Source: a virus. From it: a DNA stretch of 64,000 nucleotides. The stretch is taken from positions 1 to 64,000 of IMG/VR virus record IMGVR_UViG_3300044710_000053; one strand, 5' to 3'. A model generated the notes under the pieces. The model saw only the letters and a program-made list of their open reading frames with translations. It was not told the origin of the DNA and did not search any database. Below, one piece after another: positions 39,578 through 46,524 of this stretch. The first letter of the stretch is position 1; every line of letters begins with the position of its first letter. The translations under genes and the position numbers were made by a program.

Positions 39578-39793
39578 TCAGCCCCTGCCGCCCCAGCCAA
39601 TATCTTTGCTACAAGCCGTGTGCAGTTCGTCGCCTCCCGGCTTGGCGCGAAGTTCCTTCATCCGCTGCGCCCAGTAATTGCCCGTCGCGCCTTGAAACCA
39701 TTTGTCTCCCATCGGGGCATTGCGCCAATGCTCGAATAGAGCGTGGTAGCTCATGCCGTCGATTCGGGCCTTGTTTTCCGGTGTCAGGTCCAT
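39578..39793 (-). CDS. hypothetical protein, 71 aa
   Basis: MDLTPENKARIDGMSYHALFEHW and GNYWAQRMKELRAK: a pattern present in many small phage early proteins (xxNKxxIDxMSYxxLLxxWR...). Helical, with GDELHTACSKDIG at the end. Function unknown. Overlaps its upstream neighbour by 10 nt. Confidence 0.7.
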   Translation of the reverse strand: MDLTPENKARIDGMSYHALFEHWRNAPMGDKWFQGATGNYWAQRMKELRAKPGGDELHTACSKDIGWGGRG

Positions 39794-40248
39794 GATCCGC
39801 TCCTAGGTACATCGACCAATTTCTCTGCCAGCGCCGGCATGTCGAGCAGCCCGGCATCGGCCTTGGCTGCGTCGAGGCGCGCCTTGGGTTCGGTCGGCTC
39901 CGGCCCGAACAACCGCGTCCAGCAGGTGTGGCAGATTATACCGCCGCCGTCGGGATGGGCGGGCGTCGTGAAGTGCTCGTTTTCCGCACCGCATCGCCAG
40001 CACTCTAGTTCGGCCTTGGGTCCGCGCACAGCCGCCGCGCCAGCCAACAGCGCCTTGGCCAACCGCTCCGCCTCTTCGGCGCTCAAGTATGCCGCCAGCG
40101 TGGTTTGAAGAGTCGTGGCCGGCGAGCGGCTCTCGATATGCAGGTTGACCGTCGCACCGCTGGCGGATTGTTCGTCGGCATCGTGGTAGACGCCGATTTT
40201 CAAGCAGCGATTGCGGTCGGTGAAGGTGTCGAGGCACTTCATGCTCAT
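39784..40248 (-). CDS. zinc-ribbon protein, 154 aa
   Basis: N-terminal beta-rich part (LKIGVYHDADEQSASGATVNL), then CWRCGAENEH and CHTC (about 83-110) as a zinc ribbon, and a helical tail. ATGA coupling with the HTH gene upstream. Domain pairing suggests a DNA- or protein-binding role. Not recognised. Confidence 0.7.
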   Translation of the reverse strand: MSMKCLDTFTDRNRCLKIGVYHDADEQSASGATVNLHIESRSPATTLQTTLAAYLSAEEAERLAKALLAGAAAVRGPKAELECWRCGAENEHFTTPAHPDGGGIICHTCWTRLFGPEPTEPKARLDAAKADAGLLDMPALAEKLVDVPRSGSWT

Positions 40249-40394
40249 CGTAGTCCTTTCGCTCGGATCATTGGCCTGCCGTCCACCGGCACGGGTTTGA
40301 GCTTACCGCGCCGGATTCGATTGTTGACGGCTTGCCGGGAAATGCCTAAGCGCCGGGCCGCTTCCGATTGCGTAATAAATGGGTTGGAGTTCAT
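40245..40394 (-). CDS. HTH repressor/excisionase-type regulator, 49 aa
   Basis: SEAARRLGISRQAVNNRIRRG is a helix-turn-helix of the MerR/excisionase type; the tail KPVPVDGRPMIRAKG is basic. Start is ATG at 40394, which is only 2-3 nt after the predicted transcription start, so the mRNA seems leaderless. An operator-like inverted repeat sits inside its promoter, suggesting that the protein represses itself. Its neighbour upstream is on the same strand, so it can also act on other early genes. Confidence 0.75.
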   Translation of the reverse strand: MNSNPFITQSEAARRLGISRQAVNNRIRRGKLKPVPVDGRPMIRAKGLR

Positions 40395-40402
40395 GGTTGC
40401 CG

Positions 40403-40431
40403 ATTGTAAACTGCTTGTTTACGGCTGTCAA
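40403..40431 (-). promoter_or_regulatory. strong promoter with operator, leaderless start
   Basis: -35 TTGACA (40431-40426, perfect), 17-bp spacer, -10 TACAAT (40408-40403). An inverted repeat GTAAAC-TGCTT-GTTTAC (40406-40422) lies between the two elements, a typical repressor site. The predicted start, near 40396, almost coincides with the ATG at 40394. Confidence 0.8.
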
Positions 40432-40658
40432 GCCGGCTTCTCAGATTTTTCGCCGCTGCCGCCGGCCTCGATCTTGGCGAGCAGTGAAGTCAGCGTACCC
40501 CACGCGACTTTCCGCGCCGTGTAAATTCTGCCGAGTCCCGGCACGAACTCCGACGTATCGTTCCCCAGAGACCAATAGCGCCCGGAGCCGGTAATCCGTG
40601 GCGCAGCGAATCGCTTACGCGCCGCCTCAAGCACCTGGCTCTTTGTTGCTCGTGGCAT
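40428..40658 (-). CDS. hypothetical protein, 76 aa
   Basis: ATG at 40658 has AAAGGA upstream. Basic helix (PRATKSQVLEAARKRFAAPR) and a beta segment YWSLGNDTSEFVPGLGRIYT. Its 3' end overlaps the promoter of the HTH gene. Not recognised. Confidence 0.65.
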   Translation of the reverse strand: MPRATKSQVLEAARKRFAAPRITGSGRYWSLGNDTSEFVPGLGRIYTARKVAWGTLTSLLAKIEAGGSGEKSEKPA

Positions 40659-40660
40659 GG

Positions 40661-40876
40661 TTAGGTTCCTTTCGCCGCTGCGGCTTCGCGCTTTTGCGAC
40701 AGTGCCCAGCACTCGGGGCAAATCCAACGGTTGCCGCTCAGCCGGACCCAGCCGTCAGCAACGGCCGCTAGTTCGGCTTGCTCGCTGGTGTCCCAAACGT
40801 CGCGCGAATCGCTCCCGTCATCGCAATCCGGCGCATCGCATGAACGGACGTACTCGACTCGAACTCTGATTCCCAT
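40661..40876 (-). CDS. zinc-binding protein, 71 aa
   Basis: CDAPDCDD (13-20) and CPEC (about 53-56) give two Cys pairs of a zinc ribbon; the middle is helical and charged. Follows the next gene upstream by 6 nt. Function unknown. Confidence 0.65.
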   Translation of the reverse strand: MGIRVRVEYVRSCDAPDCDDGSDSRDVWDTSEQAELAAVADGWVRLSGNRWICPECWALSQKREAAAAKGT

Positions 40877-40882
40877 TTCAGG

Positions 40883-41110
40883 TCACTCCTTGTGCTGGTG
40901 GATCGACGCGACGGCATTGGCGCCGTCGTCGTTGGCGCTGCTAGCATCGTCGGCCCATACCAGCGTGCGGTCGCCGCCGTCGCTCAGATCGCCGTCGTGA
41001 CCCATCGCCATCTCCGGGTACTGCTGGATCAGGATAGCCTCTGCCTCGCTGACAGAGGCGCAATCCACATCTGCCCGGCCGTCTGTGTAGTTGATGTAGT
41101 AGCTGCTCAT
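40883..41110 (-). CDS. small acidic protein, 75 aa
   Basis: MSSYYINYTDGRADVDCASVSEAEAIL, rich in Asp, Ser and Tyr; second half has GHDGDLSDGGDRTLVW. An RBS lies before the ATG and a strong hairpin (41148-41178) precedes it. Not recognised. Confidence 0.65.
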   Translation of the reverse strand: MSSYYINYTDGRADVDCASVSEAEAILIQQYPEMAMGHDGDLSDGGDRTLVWADDASSANDDGANAVASIHQHKE

Positions 41111-41147
41111 GGTCGTGTCTCCTGTGTACAGTGGTCGGGGAGTAGCG

Positions 41148-41178
41148 GCCCCGGCCGGCCGCGGGCACCGGCCGGGGC
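41148..41178. other. 11-bp intercistronic hairpin
   Basis: GCCCCGGCCGG (41148-41158) pairs with CCGGCCGGGGC (41168-41178) over a 9-nt loop, with no U-run. Sits between two genes on the minus strand; probably an mRNA stability or translation hairpin. Similar ones occur at 42453, 42489, 42729, 43325 and 43889. Confidence 0.5.
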
Positions 41179-41191
41179 AAGGAAAGTCAGA

Positions 41192-41401
41192 TTAGCGGGC
41201 CGGTCCGCAGCGCTCAATCGTCTTGCCCGTCGCGGCCAGTCGGATCGTCACATCCTGATAGGTCAGGTCGCGTCGGCTCTCATACCGGGCGGCGATTTCG
41301 CGGGCCTCGGCCATCGTATCGCATTGCCCCACGATGCTCGGCGCAACACCGGCAGTCCTGGGAGCCCATACGCACAGCTTGCTTTTGGTCGTGGTCGTCA
41401 T
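41192..41401 (-). CDS. hypothetical protein, 69 aa
   Basis: MTTTTKSKLCVWAPRTAGVAPS, then AEAREIAARYESRRDLTYQDVTIRLAATGKT: alpha/beta with a helix of alternating charges. Two Cys. Short phage early protein, not recognised. Confidence 0.65.
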   Translation of the reverse strand: MTTTTKSKLCVWAPRTAGVAPSIVGQCDTMAEAREIAARYESRRDLTYQDVTIRLAATGKTIERCGPAR

Positions 41402-41465
41402 GGTCTCATTTCCTTTTTTCGCGTTGGCTGGTCCCAGGTTCCGCTGGGGCGGGCGGTGGTCCGCG

Positions 41466-41858
41466 TTAGGTTCTCATCGCTGCTATCTGCTGGTCGGTCA
41501 GGCCGTAGGTTGCCCTCAGCGCCGCCACTTCGGCCGCGCTCAGGCCCTTGTTCGGTGTGTTGCCAAAATCCGGCGGGAAACGTCGAAACGTAAACTGCGG
41601 AATCGTCTCGGCCAGGTTGATCCACACTTCCTTGCGCCGCCCCAGCTTGCGATGCACGTCGCACAGCGGGCCAGTGACCCAGCACCAGCCGCCGAACGGC
41701 AAGCCCAGCGGCGGTGGCTCGGTCAGCTCCAGGCCGACGATCACCATACCCTTGAGCCAGATTGCCGAGTACGTGGCGCGGCAGTCGGGCCACTTCGCGT
41801 ACTTGAGCCGGCCCGCAGCACAAGGTTTCCAATCAGGTCTTACTAGCGGCAGTTCCAC
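41466..41858 (-). CDS. hypothetical protein, 130 aa
   Basis: GTG at 41858 has a GAGGAGG RBS 6 nt upstream; ATG at 41873 would overlap it. Begins VELPLVRPDWKPCAAG and contains a Pro/Leu/Trp-rich core (EPPPLGLPFGGWCWVTGPLCDVHRK) with Cys-Trp pairs, then LTDQQIAAMRT at the end. Overlaps the next gene by 26 nt. Another frame across this stretch (41398-41832) is a shadow. Not recognised. Confidence 0.65.
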   Translation of the reverse strand: MELPLVRPDWKPCAAGRLKYAKWPDCRATYSAIWLKGMVIVGLELTEPPPLGLPFGGWCWVTGPLCDVHRKLGRRKEVWINLAETIPQFTFRRFPPDFGNTPNKGLSAAEVAALRATYGLTDQQIAAMRT

Positions 41859-42189
41859 GGCTCGCCTCCTCATCCGCTTGGGTAATCGCTGCCAAGTATT
41901 CAGCCTGCGCCACGCCTCGCGCGGTTTCGGCCGCTGTCAGTTCCTCTAAGGTCGCTTCTCGTTCGCGGAACCGGCCACGGACCAAGCCGCAAGCGCGCTT
42001 GGCGGCGCGGGCCTTGTTGCGGGCCGGATGCACGACAGCGAACCAGCGGGCCAGCTTGCCGTCGAGCGCGTCGGCCTCAGACTCACTGAGGCAGCGGCCG
42101 GCGCGGTGGCCAAATAGCGGCAGGCCGCACTCGCGACAAACTCCTGACGAGTCTTGCGGGGTCCACTGGCCGAATGAGCGGGGGGACAT
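41833..42189 (-). CDS. zinc-binding hypothetical protein, 118 aa
   Basis: ATG at 42189 with GGAGTAAC upstream. CRECGLPLFGHRAGRC (about 18-33) is a zinc-knuckle-like Cys cluster; the rest is a charged helix (KARAAKRACGLVRGRFREREATLEEL). Probably a DNA- or RNA-binding adaptor. Not recognised. Confidence 0.65.
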   Translation of the reverse strand: MSPRSFGQWTPQDSSGVCRECGLPLFGHRAGRCLSESEADALDGKLARWFAVVHPARNKARAAKRACGLVRGRFREREATLEELTAAETARGVAQAEYLAAITQADEEASRGTAASKT

Positions 42190-42193
42190 AGGG

Positions 42194-42415
42194 TTACTCC
42201 GTAGGGATTGGGTCGCCGTAGCGCCAAAGGCGGCGCGGCTTAGCGGCCAGTTCTTCGAGTTGCTCAACGCGCTGTGGCGAGAGTCGCACCAAGCGGCACA
42301 TCTTCTGGCGGTCGATTTCGCTCAAGCGAAATCTCCAAGCGCGGCCAATCCAAAGGGCGATATTCCAGGTTTCATAGTTGGTCCAGCCGTTGTACTTCTT
42401 GTCGTCGGAACCCAT
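42194..42415 (-). CDS. DUF7249-like small phage protein, 73 aa
   Basis: YNGWTNYETWNIALWIGRAW (8-28) is the signature of a family of small phage proteins with the WTNYETWNxALW core, of unknown function. A Cys and a polybasic patch follow. RBS is present. Confidence 0.75.
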   Translation of the reverse strand: MGSDDKKYNGWTNYETWNIALWIGRAWRFRLSEIDRQKMCRLVRLSPQRVEQLEELAAKPRRLWRYGDPIPTE

Positions 42416-42452
42416 CTCAGAACTCCTCGCGGCAATGCCGCAATTGAAGGAA

Positions 42453-42467
42453 GCCGGCTAAACCGGC
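42453..42467. other. small intercistronic hairpin
   Basis: GCCGG (42453-42457) pairs with CCGGC (42463-42467). A second stem lies at 42489-42508 (ACGCGCC with GGCGCGT). No U-run follows either. Both lie in the gap between 42415 and 42518. Confidence 0.4.
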
Positions 42468-42517
42468 AGTAAGGTAATAGGCACCATAACGCGCCGGGTG
42501 GGGCGCGTCAACGAAAA

Positions 42518-42688
42518 TCAGGCAGACGCTTCGACGAGGACCGCGATGTATCGACGCCCCATCGTGATATGGTAACTCCGGTGTTGGTACGCCGCCTTAG
42601 CCCGTCGGAGCGACCCCTTCACTTCCGCTCGCCAACTCTTGCGGATTCGGCGGAACATGGCGATTAGCTTGCGCGTCTCCGGCTTCAT
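42518..42688 (-). CDS. small basic protein, 56 aa
   Basis: MKPETRKLIAMFRRIRKSWRAEVKGSLRRAKAAYQHRSYH... is rich in Lys and Arg. The end is YIAVLVEASA. Basic enough to bind nucleic acid. The start is supported by TCACCT spacing but no strong RBS. Not recognised. Confidence 0.6.
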   Translation of the reverse strand: MKPETRKLIAMFRRIRKSWRAEVKGSLRRAKAAYQHRSYHITMGRRYIAVLVEASA

Positions 42689-42728
42689 AGTTCACCTATT
42701 AGACAGGGTTATCGAACTGGCCCCAGCG

Positions 42729-42753
42729 GTGCGCCGTCGCTCAAACGGCGCAC
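42729..42753. other. 9-bp intercistronic hairpin
   Basis: GTGCGCCGT (42729-42737) pairs with ACGGCGCAC (42745-42753) over a 7-nt loop. On the minus strand it lies between the stop of the 173-aa gene and the start of the basic protein. No U-run. Confidence 0.5.
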
Positions 42754-42762
42754 GGGCTGGAA

Positions 42763-43284
42763 TCAGGCCGCAGTTAGGTCGGTTTTCCACAGCTCCGGCC
42801 GCGCCGGATTACGGCCCGCATAGTCGTGCGCATCGTTGTCGCCAAGCCCCGCAGTCCTCGCCTCTTGGTAGCGAATCTGCCAGCGAGCCCAGCTAGCGTG
42901 TTCCCGCTCCGCTGGCGCACCGATGTCGATCGGGAAGTCTGCCGGCACCTTCTCGCAATCGTCCGCAGCCCAGCCGCATTGCAGCACATGCGCCGCAGCC
43001 CGCTGGATGATAACTTTGCGGTCCCACGCATCCGGCCCACAACTCCGGCCGTAGAGCGAGCCCACCCGCATCACACCCGTATCCCCTTCCCGCAACATCG
43101 CATCGCAGTAGCCGCTCCGTGGGTCGAAGTAGACGATCTTGGCCCATCCCCGCCAGCAGATGACGTAGGGTTGGCAATCGCCCGTCATGCCGGCCTTGAT
43201 CTTCGCCCCAGCATCTTTCTTGGCCTCAGTGACGTTGCGCCCTTGGCCCTCAACGCCATAATAGTCGATCTTCACGATACTCAT
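42763..43284 (-). CDS. hypothetical protein, 173 aa
   Basis: MSIVKIDYYGVEGQGRNVTEAKKDAG, a segment seen in phage proteins of unknown function. The body has WRGWAKIVYFDPRSGYCD and VMRVGSLYGRSCGPDAWDR, then a helical tail. Several Cys at wide spacing. Well supported frame with normal RBS. No recognised enzyme motif. Confidence 0.7.
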   Translation of the reverse strand: MSIVKIDYYGVEGQGRNVTEAKKDAGAKIKAGMTGDCQPYVICWRGWAKIVYFDPRSGYCDAMLREGDTGVMRVGSLYGRSCGPDAWDRKVIIQRAAAHVLQCGWAADDCEKVPADFPIDIGAPAEREHASWARWQIRYQEARTAGLGDNDAHDYAGRNPARPELWKTDLTAA

Positions 43285-43324
43285 TCGGTTGCTCCCTCTG
43301 GCAGTGCCAGGTTACAGGGTTGTG

Positions 43325-43352
43325 GCCCGACGGGCGAAGTTACCCGCCGGGC
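43325..43352. other. intercistronic hairpin with 1x1 loop
   Basis: GCCCG-A-CGGG (43325-43334) pairs with CCCG-C-CGGGC (43343-43352), nine pairs with one opposed mismatch. Upstream of the 173-aa gene start on the minus strand. No U-run. Confidence 0.45.
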
Positions 43353-43364
43353 AATCGCATGGAC

Positions 43365-43574
43365 TCATCGAAGGACCGGGCAATGCTCGCCCTGGACCGA
43401 AACGTACACGCCAGGATTTAGACGCCTGATCTCGGCGACGACCACTTCGGCCGGCGCATTGGCTGTGAACGCCGTGGAAATCGTGTCGCTCCCGAACAGG
43501 CACCGCACTTCGGGGTCGCTGTGCTGGCTCAACCAGCAGTCGCCAGGGCGACGGAATAGGATGATCGTGTGCAT
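43365..43574 (-). CDS. hypothetical protein, 69 aa
   Basis: ATG at 43574 has AGGAG upstream. MHTIILFRRPGDCWLSQHSDPEVRCLFG looks like the start of a small alpha/beta protein; ANAPAEVVVAEIRRLNPGVYVSV continues. Two Cys. Not recognised. Confidence 0.65.
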   Translation of the reverse strand: MHTIILFRRPGDCWLSQHSDPEVRCLFGSDTISTAFTANAPAEVVVAEIRRLNPGVYVSVQGEHCPVLR

Positions 43575-43617
43575 ATTGTGGTCTCCTGTGTGAGTGTGAC
43601 AACCCCACCGCACGCAG

Positions 43618-43875
43618 TTAGGCCGTAGCCTTATCCGACAGCGCCGGCAAGCCCTTGCTGTGGTTCAACGTCACCTGCACTGAGATCGTGCAAGGCACCG
43701 ACACGCCGCCCACGTCCACAGTGCCCTGCGCATTCACGAAGTAACCCAGGCTATGCGTACTGAACTCACGGGGCTCGGCGGACACGCTGTTGCCCGCTAC
43801 GGGCACCACGAGGGGCTTGGCAGCAGCAGCGAACGCGGAACGGGACACGGGGCAGGTCTTAGCGGAATTCGACAC
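43618..43875 (-). CDS. hypothetical protein, 85 aa
   Basis: GTG start at 43875 with AAAGGA 11 nt upstream; the longer frame to 44112 runs into the AT-rich noncoding part and is rejected. VSNSAKTCPVSRSAFAAAAKPL, then a beta-rich body (FVNAQGTVDVGGVSVPCTISVQVTL) like a small barrel or secreted-type protein. First gene of the leftward early operon. Not recognised. Confidence 0.6.
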   Translation of the reverse strand: MSNSAKTCPVSRSAFAAAAKPLVVPVAGNSVSAEPREFSTHSLGYFVNAQGTVDVGGVSVPCTISVQVTLNHSKGLPALSDKATA

Positions 43876-43990
43876 GGCAGAGTCCTTTGCCCCAGCGGGG
43901 CGGTTAAAGGGGCCGCAGTGAGCGGCGAAAGTCGGCGAGCGGAAAAACTCGCCGTTCGTAATTAGCAAGTTTGGCACGGTTTTTAACGAC

Positions 43991-44025
43991 TTACGTCGAT
44001 TCTCAAAACGAGAAAACCGACGTAA
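43991..44025. other. stem-loop in AT-rich leader
   Basis: TTACGTCG (43991-43998) with CGACGTAA (44018-44025), and a second inner stem TTCTC with GAGAA. 8 + 5 bp with a bulge. Lies 116 nt upstream of the first early gene. Confidence 0.5.
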
Positions 44026-44760
44026 AGCCTTACTGCCAAACGAAAAGAATTTTTTCGGAATTTTTCCGTTGCCATGCACCCAAGCAATACAACCAGCAGG
44101 ACTCCATGCCATGCACCGAAAAATCAGCGAAAATTTGCATCAAAAGAACCGCGATCCGTTAGGGCCGACTCGCAAGCAGTGGGCCAGCATGGGTCAGACG
44201 CATCAATGGTCGTTGATGTATCAATGGGTGTCAGAAAGCTGACAGTGCTACCCACCCAAAAGGGTGGCAAGCAGAGACCTAGCATTTGCACTTCACGCCG
44301 TAACATGTTGCTTGCTAAGCACTTGCTGCTTGGGACGTGCCGTTGGTTCTTGGCACGTCAAGGTCGGCTCAGGCCACCCGGCAGGCCCCCCTTTCGCGGC
44401 TTGATGTAGTCAACATGCTACTCCCCGACTTTTACCGACCCCTGGATTTAGGCAATTCTGCCTCAACAGTCTCCCCCTAGCGAATCCCCTTGCGGTCTGG
44501 TTCGGCTATTGCCTTACTCGCCGCTGTAGGGGCTTTGGCCGATGGCCCTGATATTTCGCAGGATCAGCCCAGGACACGCTCGCGGCAGTAGTGTGGAGTG
44601 GCCGGCTGCCGGTCGTAGCGTTCGCTGTTTTGATGCCAGACATTTCCCCTCGGGGTCGGTCGCTGGCAAAGTCGTCCGATTTGCCAGTGGGGGCTATGTG
44701 CTGTCGTAGGCCACAGAGAGGAACCGTTTCCCGCCTCACGGGAAGGTTGGGCCTGAGAGT

Positions 44761-44826
44761 GTCAGGTCTCAAGCCGTCGATCTCGGGAAGGGCCGGCTCT
44801 ACAGCCAGAGCCCCCCGAGACCTGAC
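44761..44826. repeat. 10-bp perfect inverted repeat enclosing a hairpin
   Basis: GTCAGGTCTC (44761-44770) is complementary to GAGACCTGAC (44817-44826); inside, GGCTCT (44795-44800) pairs with AGAGCC (44807-44812). An adjacent -10-like TATGAT on the minus strand (44838-44833) has no good -35 at 16-18 bp. Could be an RNA element or a protein site. Confidence 0.5.
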
Positions 44827-44847
44827 GATTCCATCATACCGCGACGG

Positions 44848-45159
44848 TCAATGGTCAATCGCGATGATCGTGCCGTCTGGTGCATTGCGGATGGCTTCCA
44901 TTAGCCGTTCGCGCTGCCCGGCGTCCAGTTTGAGCATAGTCACTGGCGGAAGATCGGTGATAATCACCCGGTTTCCTACCCGCGTTACAACGCCTTCGCA
45001 CTCCATCCAGAACTGTGGCTGTGGTCCTGGCTGGTAGACACTTCGGCAGAGCACGCGGCAGTCGATAGACTCGACCTTGAGTTCTTCTGTTCCCGGCCCG
45101 TGATCGACGCTGGCAACGAGCGGCGCGTCGGCGTGTGCGTTGAAGTAGAAGCGGAGCAT
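44848..45159 (-). CDS. hypothetical protein, 103 aa
   Basis: MLRFYFNAHADAPLVASVDHGPG, then RVLCRSVYQPG and VTRVGNRVIITDLPPVTML: an all-beta sequence of a small sandwich type. Faces the late module; only gene on the minus strand right of 44 kb except the small one at 59.4 kb. Not recognised. Confidence 0.7.
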   Translation of the reverse strand: MLRFYFNAHADAPLVASVDHGPGTEELKVESIDCRVLCRSVYQPGPQPQFWMECEGVVTRVGNRVIITDLPPVTMLKLDAGQRERLMEAIRNAPDGTIIAIDH

Positions 45160-45266
45160 CGGCTCATTTTGCCTCTCTCTGAGGCCATCGGCAAGCCCAA
45201 TCCTTAGTTCGTTCGTTGCCAGAGAGTAAGTGGGGGATGTTCTACACCCACTGAGGCGCTCTGCAA

Positions 45267-46472
45267 ATGGCCGACGAAGAACTACCGCACGAAGGCTGGC
45301 CCGGCGTGGATGCCGCGACCATCGCGACTACCGAACCACCCCCGAAGGACGGCGGCGGCTACGAGGATGATGTCAAGGTTCCCGGCGCATCCGCAGCTTC
45401 CGCGGTCCCGGCGGACTCCGCCACCGTAAAAGGTGCCGACGAGCACGCCGAGAGCGTGGAGGCATCGAATGCGCCGGCCGACGAATTTGCCGAAGTGCTC
45501 AGCGGCCTGGGGCCGGAATACGAAGGGCTCTCGCCAGCCGAGGCCGTCCAGAAACTCGAAAGCGAGTATCAGGCCGAGCAACAGTCGATTGCCGAGGCCA
45601 AGCAGTACCGCGAGCAGAACAGCCGGCTGCAATTCGAGTTGCAGCAGCACCAGATGCGGGCCGTGGCGCAGCAGGAAATGCAGCGCCTCGAAGCTCAGCG
45701 GCAGCAGCAATGGGTAGCCCAGCAACAGGCTCAACAGCAGCGGCCGAAGCGACAAGTCCCCGAATGGGATTCTCGTTGGCTTGAGCAGCTCACGACCGAC
45801 GAGAAGGGGAACGTCGTTCTGCGGCCAGGTGCCGATCCGAGTGTTCTGTCGAAGATTCATGCCTACCGCGACTTCAAGGCCAAGGAAGAGGCGGATTTCA
45901 TCAACGATCCAGTGAAGTTCGTGATGGAGCGCGGCGGTGCCGAACACTTCCAGCAGATGGCACGCCAGCAGGCCGAGCAACTCGTTGTCGGCTACATCGA
46001 AAACCAGCAGATGCGGGAATTCGAGAACAAGTGGAAGGCTTGGCTCTATGAGGATCACCAGATCGAACCGGAGCAAGGCGGCTGGCAGCGGCCGACAGCT
46101 GCTTGCGTAGCCATCGCCCAGCGGGCCAATCAACTCATGCAGGGCGGCGTTCGCAGCCGCGTCCAAGCGCTCAAGGTTGCCTGGGGCGAGTTTGAGGCCA
46201 ACTGGAAGCTGTCCAATCCGCAGTTCTTCCAGCCGCAACCGACCAATGGTGCACCGGCGAACGGCCATACGTCAACCAACGGCGCGCCAAAGCCGGTCGA
46301 AACCAACGAACAGATTTCGCGCCGCGTTGCCGCCACGGCCGCGACCCAGAAGAACAACCGCGGCCGCGCTGCGCCGCCGACACTGCCTGCTTCCCGGCCG
46401 AACTTCCGCAAGATGCTCGACGCCGATTTGTCGCGGGCTGGGCTCGGACCCGGCGCGAACCCAGATTTTTAG
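45267..46472 (+). CDS. scaffold-like coiled-coil protein, 401 aa
   Basis: Acidic N-terminus, then a long Gln/Arg/Glu coiled coil (about 105-160: EAKQYREQNSRLQFELQQHQMR...QQQAQQQRPKR) and a Pro/Ala/Thr-rich C-terminus. It precedes the capsid gene directly, the usual place of a scaffolding protein in podoviruses. It would be lost or digested during head maturation. Sequence alone does not prove it. Confidence 0.7.
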   Translation: MADEELPHEGWPGVDAATIATTEPPPKDGGGYEDDVKVPGASAASAVPADSATVKGADEHAESVEASNAPADEFAEVLSGLGPEYEGLSPAEAVQKLESEYQAEQQSIAEAKQYREQNSRLQFELQQHQMRAVAQQEMQRLEAQRQQQWVAQQQAQQQRPKRQVPEWDSRWLEQLTTDEKGNVVLRPGADPSVLSKIHAYRDFKAKEEADFINDPVKFVMERGGAEHFQQMARQQAEQLVVGYIENQQMREFENKWKAWLYEDHQIEPEQGGWQRPTAACVAIAQRANQLMQGGVRSRVQALKVAWGEFEANWKLSNPQFFQPQPTNGAPANGHTSTNGAPKPVETNEQISRRVAATAATQKNNRGRAAPPTLPASRPNFRKMLDADLSRAGLGPGANPDF

Positions 46473-46524
46473 TCGCTGAGGATGAGGCTCACTTAAACCA
46501 GCCGCAAGGCTTGGAGCAATTCAC

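Larger units (their letters stand above)
43876..44847. other. hairpin-rich noncoding region at the early/late divide (about 970 nt)
   Basis: No convincing gene on either strand. 43930-44110 is AT-rich. Hairpins: 43991-44025 (TTACGTCG/CGACGTAA with inner TTCTC/GAGAA), 44201-44218, 44229-44244 (TGTCAG/CTGACA), 44252-44267 (CCACCC/GGGTGG), 44334-44359 (GACGTGCC/GGCACGTC), 44728-44744, and 44761-44826 (see separate entry). ATCAATGG occurs twice (44202, 44220). A replication origin, promoters and regulatory RNA are all possible; none is proved. Confidence 0.55.

Noticed and set aside
44160-44850. tRNA genes in the gene-free region
   Set aside because: No cloverleaf with acceptor, anticodon and TTC-type T arm could be assembled by eye; not excluded without a covariance search.
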